From DATGKD01 sp035294855 (GTDB lineage: Bacteria; Actinomycetota; Acidimicrobiia; Acidimicrobiales; UBA8190), in the NCBI GenBank assembly GCA_035294855.1, contig DATGKD010000085.1, positions 1 through 45,770 of the forward strand: 45,770 nt of DNA. Direction: 5' to 3'. Each line of letters begins with the position of its first letter. Within the stretch, counting starts at the first letter, position 1. The translations under genes and the position numbers were made by a program. The notes beneath the pieces are model-generated. The model searched no databases. It was not told the DNA's origin and was given only the letters and a program-made list of their open reading frames with translations. Shown here piece by piece: positions 10,244-17,818 of the stretch.

Positions 10244-11331
10244 CCGAGGCGCTCGATGGCGTCGGGCCGCTGTTGCCAGTGGCGATCGACCTTCACGCGC
10301 AGCTCGATGTAGGCACCCGGAGGCAACTGGGCCCGCACCGCGCCGCCCACCTCTTTCAGCACCTCGCCGCCGCGCCCGATCACCATCCCCTTCTGCGACT
10401 CGCGTTCCACGACGATGTCGACTCTCACACGCGGCCACTCCCACTCGGTTACCCGGCAGGCGATCGAGTGAGGGAGCTCCTCGCGCATGCGCGCCAGAAG
10501 CTGCTCGCGCACGAGCTCCGCCACCCAGAAGGCCTCGGACGCGTCGGCGACGGTTCCCTCCGGGAAATACGGCGGGCCGGCGGGCAGGCGGTCGAGGACC
10601 GCGGCGACAAGCTCTTCCACCCCCTCGCCGGTGAGCGCGGAAACAGCGAAGTACTCGGCGTCAAGGGCAGCGGTCGGCCGAGCCCCCTCGCTCTCCGCTG
10701 TCTCTACTTCTGCTTGTACTTCTGCTTGTACTTCTGCATGTACTTCTGCTTGTGCTTCTGCTGGCACTTCTGCTCGATCTTCTTGTTCTTCGGCCGCGGC
10801 GTCTGCGGCTGCTCCGTCTGCTCCTGCTCGGGGACCGTTGCCCCGTCCCGTTCCCTCGAGCGCGGTGTGCGCGGCGGCCAGCTGAGAGAGGACCTGGGCA
10901 CGATCGGCGCGGTCGACCTTGTTGACGACCACGAGCAGCCCCGACGCGCGCCTCCCGTCGGGTCCGTCCGCCGAGCTCGTGGCCCCTGCCGCCCGCGCCA
11001 GCACCAGCCGGTCGCCGGGGCCCACGGGCGCGGTGGCGTCGATGACCACCACAGCGACGTCGACGTCACCGAGGGCGTCCACCACGTGCTCGTTCAGGCG
11101 CCGGCCGAGCGCCGTGCGAGGACGATGGAATCCCGGGGTGTCCACGAAGACCGCCTGCGCACCAGGGGTGTGCAGGACCCCGCGCAGGGCGCGACGAGTC
11201 GTATTGGGTCGGGGCGATGTGATCGTGACCTTCGAGCCGACCATGCGGTTGACCAACGTCGACTTGCCCACGTTGGGTCGGCCGACGACCGCGACGAAGC
11301 CGGAGCGGAACCCGGGAGCGGCGTCGGGCAC
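10237..11331 (-). CDS. era: GTPase Era with a repeat-encoded insertion in the G domain
   Basis: 364 aa, against about 300 for the family. Era binds the 16S rRNA 3' end and assists 30S assembly. G1 is GRPNVGKS (17-24), G3 is DTPG (64-67), G4 is NKVD (137-140) and G5 is the SAL near 231. The C-terminal KH domain contains the usual RESQKGMVIGRGGE. Between G4 and G5, residues about 160-222 form an Ala/Glu/Gln-rich acidic insertion with a repeated QAEV unit, encoded by 12-bp tandem repeats at 10706-10777. The rest is intact, so the protein is probably functional. It starts at a GTG 6 nt after the CNNM gene and ends in a 7-bp overlap with dinG. Confidence 0.96.
   Translation of the reverse strand: MPDAAPGFRSGFVAVVGRPNVGKSTLVNRMVGSKVTITSPRPNTTRRALRGVLHTPGAQAVFVDTPGFHRPRTALGRRLNEHVVDALGDVDVAVVVIDATAPVGPGDRLVLARAAGATSSADGPDGRRASGLLVVVNKVDRADRAQVLSQLAAAHTALEGTGRGNGPRAGADGAAADAAAEEQEDRAEVPAEAQAEVHAEVQAEVQAEVETAESEGARPTAALDAEYFAVSALTGEGVEELVAAVLDRLPAGPPYFPEGTVADASEAFWVAELVREQLLARMREELPHSIACRVTEWEWPRVRVDIVVERESQKGMVIGRGGEVLKEVGGAVRAQLPPGAYIELRVKVDRHWQQRPDAIERLGY
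10706..10777. repeat. 12-bp tandem repeat inside era
   Basis: About six units of ACTTCTGCTTGT (plus-strand reading). The first two are identical and the fourth matches them; the third differs by one base and the last two by two to four. The unit is a multiple of three, so changes in copy number keep the era frame and add or remove four residues (QAEV-type) each. It is clearly more AT-rich than its surroundings. Confidence 0.9.
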
Positions 11332-11337
11332 GCCCGA

Positions 11338-12696
11338 TCAGCCTTCGGCGTGAGGTCGGTGGTCCGCCCCCGATGCGACCGGTTCCGAGAGTGGCCTGAC
11401 CCGCAACCGTCCGATGCGGTGCCCCTGGATCTTCTCGACCACGACATGGACCCCGTCGACGTCGAGGGTGTCCCCCACGACGGGAACGCGGCCGAGCAGG
11501 TTGAAGACGAGGCCACCGACGGTGTCCCAGTCCCCTTCGGGCAGTTCGGCGGGGAGCAGTTCGTTGAGCTCGTCGACGGGCATGCGGGCCGAAACCGAAA
11601 CCTCGCCGCCTTCGAGCCGCTCGAACTGCGCCTCCTCGACGTCGAACTCGTCGACGATCTCCCCGACGAGCTCCTCGATGAGGTCCTCCAACGTGACCAG
11701 TCCGGCGGTGCCGCCGTACTCGTCGACCACGATGGCAAGGTGGAACTTTCGCTCCTGCATCTCGCGCATGAGACCGGAGACGCGCTTGGTCTCGGGAACG
11801 AACTCCGCCGGACGAGCGAAGTCGCGCACGGCTCGTTCTCCGTTCCCGGCGCGTTCGGCCCGGATGAGATCTTTGGTGTAGGCGACGCCGGCGACGTCGT
11901 CGAGGTTGCCTTCGTGCACCGGCAACCGCGAGTACCCGGCCTCCATGGCCCGCTCGAGCGCTCCCGACACCGTCACGTCGGCCTCGACGCTGCACATGTC
12001 GGGTCGCGGCACCATGACCTCACGGACGATGGTGTCGCCGAACTCGATGATCGAGTGGATGAGCTCGCGCTCTTGGTGCTCGATCACCTCTTCCTCCAAT
12101 GCGACGTCGGCCAACGCCAGCAGCTCCGACTCGCTGACGTTGCCCCCGCGGCGACGCCGGGGCCCGAGCATCAGGTTGGCGAGCCCGATGAGCCCGCTCG
12201 AGATCAAGCGCACGGGGGGGAACCGCACCAGCGCCGAGACGATCGGTGCCGAAAACAGCGCCGAGCGCTCGGGATTGGAGACCGCCCAGTTCTTGGGGAG
12301 CGCCTCGGCCAGCACGAAGATCACCACGACCTCGAAGATCGTCGCCGCCACCACGCCGAGCGCCCCGAACCAGCGATCAGCCAGGAGGCCGACGAGCGTG
12401 GCGGACACCAATTGGCAGACGAGGACGAGGAGGAGCACCGGGTTCAGGAATTCCTGAGGGTGCTCGACCAGGCGCACGAGCGCCCGAGCTCGCAACCCGC
12501 CTTCGTCGCGCAGCGCCAACGCCTTCGCCCGGTTGGTGCGGACGAGCGCTGTCTCGGCCAAGGCGAGGAAAGCCGCCCCCGTGAGGAGGACGGCGATCAC
12601 CACGAGCAGGATCACGTCGACGGTCTCGAAGTGAGCCGTTCCCACCAATGCCAGACCCGCCAACACGGCCGCCACCACGCTAGGGCCCGCCGACAT
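11338..12696 (-). CDS. CNNM/CorC-type membrane protein with CBS pair
   Basis: 452 aa. Domain order is an N-terminal DUF21/CNNM membrane domain with about four helices (first VVAAVLAGLALVG; then FLALAETALVRTNRAKALALRD and the ALPKNWAVSNPE segment), a CBS pair at about 205-330 (VMVPRPDMCSVE; LAIVVDEYGGTAGLVTLEDL) and a C-terminal CorC/HlyC domain (DTVGGLVFNLLGRVPVVGD). Relatives have been tied to Mg2+/Co2+ transport; the old name is hemolysin-like protein. It overlaps the ybeY end by 17 nt and stands between ybeY and era, the same order as in mycobacteria. The transported ion cannot be decided from sequence. Confidence 0.92.
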   Translation of the reverse strand: MSAGPSVVAAVLAGLALVGTAHFETVDVILLVVIAVLLTGAAFLALAETALVRTNRAKALALRDEGGLRARALVRLVEHPQEFLNPVLLLVLVCQLVSATLVGLLADRWFGALGVVAATIFEVVVIFVLAEALPKNWAVSNPERSALFSAPIVSALVRFPPVRLISSGLIGLANLMLGPRRRRGGNVSESELLALADVALEEEVIEHQERELIHSIIEFGDTIVREVMVPRPDMCSVEADVTVSGALERAMEAGYSRLPVHEGNLDDVAGVAYTKDLIRAERAGNGERAVRDFARPAEFVPETKRVSGLMREMQERKFHLAIVVDEYGGTAGLVTLEDLIEELVGEIVDEFDVEEAQFERLEGGEVSVSARMPVDELNELLPAELPEGDWDTVGGLVFNLLGRVPVVGDTLDVDGVHVVVEKIQGHRIGRLRVRPLSEPVASGADHRPHAEG

Positions 12697-13189
12697 GGAA
12701 GCGCGCCAGTAGCTCGCGCTCGCGTCGCTCCATCTGCTCGGCCTCGACGTCCTCGTCGTGGTCCATGCCGAGGAGGTGCAGGAGACCGTGCACGACGAGC
12801 AGCGCCGTCTCGTCTTCGAGGTTGCCGCCGCGTTCCGCCGCGTTCCGGGCGGCGACCGCGGGGCAGATCACCACGTCGCCGAGGAGCACCGGGATCTCGT
12901 CCTCCTCCGACGGCAGCGCTCCACCGGGCCCGGTCCCTCCTTCGTCCGGATACCGGCCGCCGCGCTCGGGCTCTTCTTCCACCGGAAAGGCGAGGACGTC
13001 GGTCGGGCCCGGCTCGCCGAGGAAACGCTCGTGCAATTCCGCGATCGTGGGTTCGTCGACGAACAGCAGGGTCACCTCGACCTCGTCGCGAGCACCCTGA
13101 GCGTGCAGCACGTGGCGGGCGAGATCCGCCCACCGCGCGACATCGACAGCCTCCTCGGACTGCTCGTCCGCGGCGAAGACGTCAACCAC
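12680..13189 (-). CDS. ybeY: Endoribonuclease YbeY
   Basis: 169 aa from the GTG at 13189. Zinc-dependent RNase for 16S rRNA 3' maturation and ribosome quality control. The metal motif H-G-L-L-H-L-L-G-M-D-H is complete (three His plus Asp), and GPTDVLAFP and LLGDVVICP are present. A Glu/Gly-rich loop of roughly 25 residues between them is somewhat longer than usual. The frame stays open to 13315, but that extension is Arg/Pro-rich and would overlap phoH by 134 bp. The GTG at 13189 overlaps phoH by only 8 nt and starts the conserved region, so it was chosen. Confidence 0.93.
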   Translation of the reverse strand: MVDVFAADEQSEEAVDVARWADLARHVLHAQGARDEVEVTLLFVDEPTIAELHERFLGEPGPTDVLAFPVEEEPERGGRYPDEGGTGPGGALPSEEDEIPVLLGDVVICPAVAARNAAERGGNLEDETALLVVHGLLHLLGMDHDEDVEAEQMERRERELLARFHVGGP

Positions 13190-14240
13190 TGTCCGAGCGG
13201 TCTCCCGGCGGCGCGTGCCCGGGACGGGGCTCGCGCCCGGCGCGCCCCGGGCGGGCTCGCGCCAGCCGGGCCGTGCCCGGCGGACGCGAGCCGTTCGCGT
13301 CCTCGGCGCGTTCATAGGCGGAGACGATGTCCGCGACGATCTGCGCCCGCACGACGTCGTGCTTGGTCATGCGCACGAACGCCACCCCGGGCACCGAACC
13401 GAGCACCGCTTCGAGGTCGGGCAGCCCGGAACGGCCCCCCGGCACGTCGATCTGGGTGATGTCGCCGGTCACCACGACCTTGGAACCGAATCCGATGCGG
13501 GTCAGGAACATCTTCATCTGCTCGGGGGTCGTGTTCTGCGCCTCGTCCAGGATGATGAAGCTCCGGTTGAGGGTGCGCCCGCGCATGAACGCCAGAGGAG
13601 CGACCTCGATCGTCCCTCGCTCGAGGAGGCGCTGGGCGCCTTCCGGGCCGCACAGGTCGTAGAGGGCGTCGTACAGGGGCCGGAGGTAGGGGTCGACCTT
13701 GGCCATGATGTCGCCGGGCAGGAACCCGAGGCGCTCCCCCGCCTCGACCGCCGGCCTCGTCAAGATGATGCGATCGACCTCGCGCGCTTGCAACGCCTGC
13801 ACCGCGAGCGCAACCGCCAGGTACGACTTGCCGGTACCCGCCGGGCCGATCCCGAACGTCACGACGTGGGCTGCGATGGCGTCGGTGTAGCGCTTCTGGC
13901 CTGCCGTCTTGGGCCGCACGCTGCGTCCCCGCGCCGAGCGCAAGACCTCGGTGGTGAGCACCGCGGTCGGGCTGACGTCGTCTTTGACCATCGCGATGGT
14001 CCGGCCGACGTCGCCGACGTCGAGGCGCTGGCCCTGCTCGAGCAACATCACCAGTTCGTCGAAGAGCCTGCCGACGCGGTCGGCTTCGTCACCTTCGATG
14101 GTGATCTCGTTGCCGCGCACCACGATGCGGGCCCCGTGGAAGGCCTCTTCGATGAGCCGCAGCAACTCGTCCCGCTGACCGAGCAGGCTCACCATGTGGT
14201 GATTGCCGGGGACGAGGATCTTGACCTGGGTCGGCGACAC
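13182..14240 (-). CDS. phoH: PhoH-family ATPase
   Basis: 352 aa. Cytoplasmic PhoH/PhoL-type P-loop ATPase, probably an RNA helicase/RNase partner of YbeY, encoded next to it. An N-terminal KH-like region (about 1-90) precedes the conserved domain with Walker A GPAGTGKS, Walker B FIILDEAQN, and the ILTRPAVEAGERLGFLPGD and TGDITQID segments. About 35 residues after the YERAEDANGS end are Arg/Pro/Gly-rich and non-conserved. It starts at GTG 14240, and its stop is inside the ybeY start region. The phoH-ybeY-CNNM-era order is the standard actinobacterial one. Confidence 0.95.
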   Translation of the reverse strand: MSPTQVKILVPGNHHMVSLLGQRDELLRLIEEAFHGARIVVRGNEITIEGDEADRVGRLFDELVMLLEQGQRLDVGDVGRTIAMVKDDVSPTAVLTTEVLRSARGRSVRPKTAGQKRYTDAIAAHVVTFGIGPAGTGKSYLAVALAVQALQAREVDRIILTRPAVEAGERLGFLPGDIMAKVDPYLRPLYDALYDLCGPEGAQRLLERGTIEVAPLAFMRGRTLNRSFIILDEAQNTTPEQMKMFLTRIGFGSKVVVTGDITQIDVPGGRSGLPDLEAVLGSVPGVAFVRMTKHDVVRAQIVADIVSAYERAEDANGSRPPGTARLARARPGRAGREPRPGHAPPGDRSDSG

Positions 14241-14297
14241 GGGCGTTCTCGTGCCGAGGCTACCAGGGGCCTCGTGCGAGACGGTCCGTCGGACCGT

Positions 14298-14684
14298 TCA
14301 TCCAGGGGGCCAGGCCAGGCGCCGGCCTCCGACGACGTGCAGGTGCAGATGCGGCACCGAGTTCGACGCGTCCTCACCGACGTTGAACAACAAGCGGTAG
14401 CCGCGCTCGGCGACGCCTTCCATGTCGGCCACCCGCCGCGCGACGACGAACAGGTCGGCGAGCTGCGCGGCATGGTCGGGGGCGAGTGCCGCCGCGTCGG
14501 TGATGTGACGACGCGGGATCACGAGGACGTGCACGGGAGCTTGTGGGCTCAGATCTCGGAACGCGACGGAGTGGTCGCTCGACGCCACGATGTCAGCCGG
14601 GGCGTCACCGGCGGCGATGCGACAGAAGATGCAGTCGGGCACCGAGCCCTCGTCGGCGGCGCCCGTCATGCCGCGCGACGCCAC
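14298..14684 (-). CDS. HIT-family nucleotide-binding protein
   Basis: 128 aa. Histidine-triad hydrolase fold acting on nucleoside phosphoramidates or similar substrates. The N-terminal DCIFCRIAAGDAPADIV and the triad HLHLHVVGGRRLAWPPG at the C-terminus are both intact; HVLVIPRRHI fits the core strand. The start could be Met1 or Met6; both lie well before the conserved CIFC. It is the gene before phoH in transcription order, separated by 57 nt, and follows the helix-turn-helix gene. Confidence 0.93.
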   Translation of the reverse strand: MASRGMTGAADEGSVPDCIFCRIAAGDAPADIVASSDHSVAFRDLSPQAPVHVLVIPRRHITDAAALAPDHAAQLADLFVVARRVADMEGVAERGYRLLFNVGEDASNSVPHLHLHVVGGRRLAWPPG

Positions 14685-14706
14685 AGGTGCTGGGACGGTG
14701 CGGTCG

Positions 14707-14961
14707 TCAATCCTCTGCGCCCGCGCCGCGCGTCACGGCCGCGCCTTTCACTTCGGGGTAGAGATGCTCGAGACTCCCCGGGGCGATGCGACAGGCCTCG
14801 ATGAACGAATCGACGTCCTGGGCTTTCAATCGGATGACCCGGCCGAACTTGTACGCCGCGAGTGACCCCTCGTCGATGAACCGGTAGAGGCTGCGCAAGG
14901 TCACGCCGAGCCGCTCGGCGGCTTCTTTGGTGCTCATCCAGTGGATCTGTTGCTCGTTCAC
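14707..14961 (-). CDS. Small excisionase/MerR-type helix-turn-helix protein
   Basis: 84 aa from the GTG at 14961, which has GGGGAA upstream. Residues about 9-60 form an HTH_17 (excisionase-like) DNA-binding domain: STKEAAERLGVTLRSLYRFI, then GSLAAYKFGRVIRLKAQDVD. The tail is short and non-conserved. The fold is shared by BldC-like regulators and phage excisionases; there is no phage context here, so a chromosomal regulator is more likely. A longer frame reaching 15837 was rejected as Arg/Pro/Gly-rich and non-conserved. A TAAAGT hexamer (15023-15018) about 56 nt upstream may be the -10 box. It lies between the bldD homologue and the HIT gene. Confidence 0.85.
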   Translation of the reverse strand: MNEQQIHWMSTKEAAERLGVTLRSLYRFIDEGSLAAYKFGRVIRLKAQDVDSFIEACRIAPGSLEHLYPEVKGAAVTRGAGAED

Positions 14962-15119
14962 TGATTCCCCGCCCCCGCGGTGCTGTCCTACACGTGCATC
15001 GTCATGCTCTCCCATGGACTTTACGACCGGGGTGCAACGGCCAGGAATCGCCCCGAACGGGGGCCGCCGGGCGCGACGAAGCGACGCCGTCGGGCGCCGG
15101 CGGGCGCCAAGCGGGCAGT

Positions 15120-15141
15120 CCGGGGCCGGGGACGGCCCCGG
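15120..15141 (-). terminator. Hairpin right after the bldD-like gene
   Basis: Perfect 9-bp GC stem (CCGGGGCCG and CGGCCCCGG) with a 4-nt loop, beginning 2 nt after the stop codon. No U tract follows, as is common for actinobacterial terminators. It probably ends or attenuates the bldD-like transcript before the small helix-turn-helix gene. Confidence 0.5.
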
Positions 15142-15143
15142 GT

Positions 15144-15734
15144 TCAGGTGGTGACGCGCAGGCCGAGCTCGTCGAGGCGTCGGCTCATGGCGTCGGGCGT
15201 CACGCCGAACAGACAGGCGATGGCCCGCAGGTCCTCGGCCCGGATCGTGATCATCCGTCCGTTGAAGTCCTGCCGCTGGACCTGGATCATCGAGAGGAAC
15301 CTCCGGAGCAGGTCGCGTTCGGGCCCGCTGACGGAGTTGAGCTTGGTCAGGTCGATCGTGACCTTGTCGTGGCCGTCCCACGGGCGCAGCTGGCGCCGGG
15401 CCCGTCCCGGGCTGTCGCCGCCGTTGCCGTTGCCCTCGCCGCCCGGGCCCCAACGGGTGGCGTCGTCGTCCTGGGGCAGGAGCTGGTCGACGGGGACGTC
15501 GTAGAGCTTGGCCAGCCGCTGCAGCCTCGGCACCGAGATCGCCCGTTCCCCGCGCTCGTAAGCACCGAGCACCGACGCCTTGAACTCCTGGTCCGACATG
15601 GCTTCGACGGCTTGCAGCGACAACCGCATCTGCTTGCGCACCGCCCGCAAGCGGGAGCCGACCGCCCGTGCGTACGCGGCGCGCGCGGATTCCTCCTGCT
15701 CGTCCTCGTCGGGCAACACCGTCTGATTCACCAT
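15144..15734 (-). CDS. bldD: BldD-like c-di-GMP-responsive transcriptional regulator
   Basis: 196 aa from the ATG at 15734. Residues about 22-90 are an XRE-type helix-turn-helix close to Streptomyces BldD (GSRLRAVRKQMRLSL, LGAYERGERAISVPRLQRLA, YDVPVDQLLP). A Gly/Asn-rich linker (95-115) follows, then the BldD C-terminal domain (VTIDLTKLNSVSGPERDLLRRF). In BldD, c-di-GMP binds to RGD-x8-RQDD. Here Arg154-Gln-Asp156, eight residues, then Arg165-Ala-Glu-Asp168 keep all four charged positions. So both DNA binding and c-di-GMP sensing are plausible. A BldD-box-like site lies 130-143 nt upstream, pointing to autoregulation. BldD controls development in Streptomyces; its role here is unknown. Confidence 0.88.
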   Translation of the reverse strand: MVNQTVLPDEDEQEESARAAYARAVGSRLRAVRKQMRLSLQAVEAMSDQEFKASVLGAYERGERAISVPRLQRLAKLYDVPVDQLLPQDDDATRWGPGGEGNGNGGDSPGRARRQLRPWDGHDKVTIDLTKLNSVSGPERDLLRRFLSMIQVQRQDFNGRMITIRAEDLRAIACLFGVTPDAMSRRLDELGLRVTT

Positions 15735-15864
15735 GTTGTTCCCGTGTTCCTCGCTGCGTTCGATCCGTGCTCGACGGCCCCCGTGCGAACCCCGCGAGAG
15801 CGTGACCGTGCCTCCCCGTTCGGGACCCCGCGGGCACGGACGCGGCTGACGCATCCAGTCTTGC

Positions 15865-15877
15865 TCACTCAGCGTGG
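15865..15877. promoter_or_regulatory. BldD-box-like operator upstream of the bldD homologue
   Basis: TCACTCAGCGTGG on the plus strand fits the Streptomyces BldD consensus TnACnC(A/T)GnGTnA at every fixed position except the last. It lies in the promoter region of the bldD-like gene, between or overlapping possible hexamers TTGCAA (15886-15881) and AAGACT (15862-15857) on the minus strand. This fits autorepression, as known for BldD. Confidence 0.55.
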
Positions 15878-15914
15878 TGATTGCAAGAACCGTCAAGGCG
15901 ACCCCCGCCGGACC

Positions 15915-16697
15915 TCAGGCGTCCCCGCCCCCCTCGGAGGGAGCCACCATGTGGTCTCGCAGCGCGCAAAGCAGCAGGCCAGCGGCGACCGCCGCCGTCT
16001 CTGCCCGGAGGATCCGGGGCCCGAGGCCGACCACCGGACGGCCCGCGGCGGTTTCCTTCGGGTCCCAGCCACCCTCGGGGCCGATCGCCACGGCGGGAAG
16101 TCGCAGCGTGGGGGGTCCACCGACCGGGTCGGCCAGCGCGAGCGGCACCGGGGACACGTCTCGGGCGAGCGCGTCGATGCTGAGCACGCCGGCGACGTGC
16201 GGCAACCACAGACGTCGGCTCTGCGCGGCCGCCTCGCGCGCCACGCGGCGCAGGCGGGCGATCGCCTTGTCCTGGCGTTCCTCCTCCCACCGCACGACGC
16301 CGCGGACCGAGCGGAGCAGTGCGATGTGGTCGACACCCGCCTCGGTGAGCTTCTGCACCGTCCATTCGGGGCGGTCGCCTTTGACCGGGACGAACGCCAC
16401 GGTGATCGCCGGACTGGGACGCGGACACGACACCACCGGTCCGTCGGGCTCGAGCAGCGTGCCCGACTCGGCGCCGTCGGACCGGCCTCCTCGGTACCGG
16501 CACACGCGCCAGTTCCCGGCTCCGTCACCGGCCGCCACGGCTTCGCCGGCGCGCAGGCGCAAGACGCGCGAGAGGTGGTGGGACTGGTCGGGGGGAGTGT
16601 CGAGCACGTCGAGGTCCGCCACGAACACCATGGCCGCCGCGGCACGCAACGCATCCCCGGAGCCGTCGCCACGAACCGGGTTCTCCCCCGGCGACAC
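15915..16697 (-). CDS. rsmE: 16S rRNA m3U1498 methyltransferase RsmE
   Basis: 260 aa. SPOUT-class enzyme methylating N3 of U1498 in 16S rRNA. An N-terminal PUA-like domain (DQSHHLSRVLRLRAGEAV) is followed by the trefoil-knot domain with the typical AIGPEGGWDPKE and LGPRILRAETAAVAAG loops that bind SAM. KLTEAGVDHIALLRSVRGV is also typical. It starts at GTG 16697, 11 nt downstream of dnaJ, with a GGGA stretch upstream, and is probably the last gene of the hrcA-dnaJ operon. The rsmE-dnaJ-hrcA order matches mycobacteria. Confidence 0.95.
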   Translation of the reverse strand: MSPGENPVRGDGSGDALRAAAAMVFVADLDVLDTPPDQSHHLSRVLRLRAGEAVAAGDGAGNWRVCRYRGGRSDGAESGTLLEPDGPVVSCPRPSPAITVAFVPVKGDRPEWTVQKLTEAGVDHIALLRSVRGVVRWEEERQDKAIARLRRVAREAAAQSRRLWLPHVAGVLSIDALARDVSPVPLALADPVGGPPTLRLPAVAIGPEGGWDPKETAAGRPVVGLGPRILRAETAAVAAGLLLCALRDHMVAPSEGGGDA

Positions 16698-16708
16698 TGC
16701 GGTCCCGA

Positions 16709-17818
16709 TCAGCCGAACGCCGAGCGGAGCCTGGCCATGAGCCCCTCGTCGGGTGGACCGACCTCTTCGCCCCGCGCCGCCGCGAACTGTCGCAGCAGCT
16801 CTTCCTCCGCCTTGCTCATGCCCGTCGGAGTGTCGACGACCAACCGCACGAAGAGGTCGCCGCGACCGCGGCCGCGGATATGGGGCACACCCCGGCCGCG
16901 CAGTCGCAGCTGTTGGCCGCCTTGGGTCGCAGGGGCGACAGCAAGCGTTTCGTTTCCGTCCAGCGTCTCGAACTCGATGGTCGCGCCGAGGGCCGCCTGG
17001 GCCATCGTGACGTGGAGCTCGGCATGAAGGTCGTTGCCGTCCCGCACGAAGCGCTCATCGGGCTGCACTGACAGATGCACGTAGAGATCACCGGGCGGTC
17101 CGCCTCGGGGGCCGGCCGGCCCTCGTCCGGACAGACGAAGCGTGGACGCGTGGTCGACGCCCGCGGGGATGTCCACGGTGAACGTACGGGACTCGGGCGT
17201 CCGCCCGTCTCCGCGGCACGCCGGGCACGGGCTCGGGATCGTCTCGCCCAGGCCGTTGCAGCGGCGACAGGGCACCGCGGTGACGACCTGCCCGAGGATC
17301 GACTGGCGAACGCGGCGGAGTTCGCCGGTGCCCTGACAGTCAGGACAGCTCATGGCCGTCGTGCCGCGCCGGGCGCCACTCCCGCCGCACTCGGCGCACG
17401 TCACGAGTTCGTCGACGGTGAGCTCGCGCTGGATCCCGAATACGGCTTCGCGGAAGCTCAGTTCCAGCACGACCTCGGTGTCCGCACCCTGGACCGGTCC
17501 GCCGCGGCGCGTCGTCCGACCGCCAACCCCGCCGAAGAAGGCGTCGAAGATGTCGCCCAGGCCGGAACCGAAGAACATGTCGCCCGCCGCAGGACCGTCG
17601 ACGCCCTCGGGCCCGTACCGGTCGTAGCGCGCGCGGCGCTCGGGATCGCGCAGGACCTCGTAGGCCCGGGTGACCTCCTTGAACTGGGCCTCGGCGCCGG
17701 GGTCGCCGCCCGTGCTGTCCGGGTGCAGCTCGCGCGCCATCCGGCGGTAGGCGCGCTTGATGTCCTCGTCAGTGGCGTGGGGGGCCACACCGAGGAGCTC
17801 GTAGTAGTCAGTCGCCAT
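16709..17818 (-). CDS. dnaJ: Chaperone protein DnaJ
   Basis: 369 aa from the ATG at 17818, which has a G-rich Shine-Dalgarno (GGGGGAAG). The J domain at 1-70 contains HPD (32-34), which stimulates DnaK ATPase. A Gly/Phe region follows (FFGSGLGDIFDAFFGGVGG). Four zinc-binding CxxCxGxG repeats are intact: CAECGGSG, CPDCQGTG, CRRCNGLG and CPACRGDG. The C-terminal client-binding domains are complete (RLSGRGPAG, RGRGVPHIRGRGRGDLFVRL). A frame upstream of this ATG is Arg/Pro-rich and overlaps hrcA more. It overlaps hrcA by 11 nt and is expected to share the CIRCE-controlled promoter. It corresponds to the DnaJ2-type second copy of actinobacteria. Confidence 0.96.
   Translation of the reverse strand: MATDYYELLGVAPHATDEDIKRAYRRMARELHPDSTGGDPGAEAQFKEVTRAYEVLRDPERRARYDRYGPEGVDGPAAGDMFFGSGLGDIFDAFFGGVGGRTTRRGGPVQGADTEVVLELSFREAVFGIQRELTVDELVTCAECGGSGARRGTTAMSCPDCQGTGELRRVRQSILGQVVTAVPCRRCNGLGETIPSPCPACRGDGRTPESRTFTVDIPAGVDHASTLRLSGRGPAGPRGGPPGDLYVHLSVQPDERFVRDGNDLHAELHVTMAQAALGATIEFETLDGNETLAVAPATQGGQQLRLRGRGVPHIRGRGRGDLFVRLVVDTPTGMSKAEEELLRQFAAARGEEVGPPDEGLMARLRSAFG

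Noticed and set aside
10273..13317. 1014-codon plus-strand frame across era, CNNM and ybeY
   Set aside because: Shadow of three conserved minus-strand genes; contains the 12-bp repeats as a Cys/Tyr-rich stretch that is not protein-like.
13215..14804. 529-codon plus-strand frame over phoH and the HIT gene
   Set aside because: Opposite conserved genes and rich in Arg, Asp and His without domains.
14707..15837. 376-codon reading of the helix-turn-helix gene
   Set aside because: Everything before the GTG at 14961 is Arg/Pro/Gly-rich and overlaps the bldD homologue in another frame.
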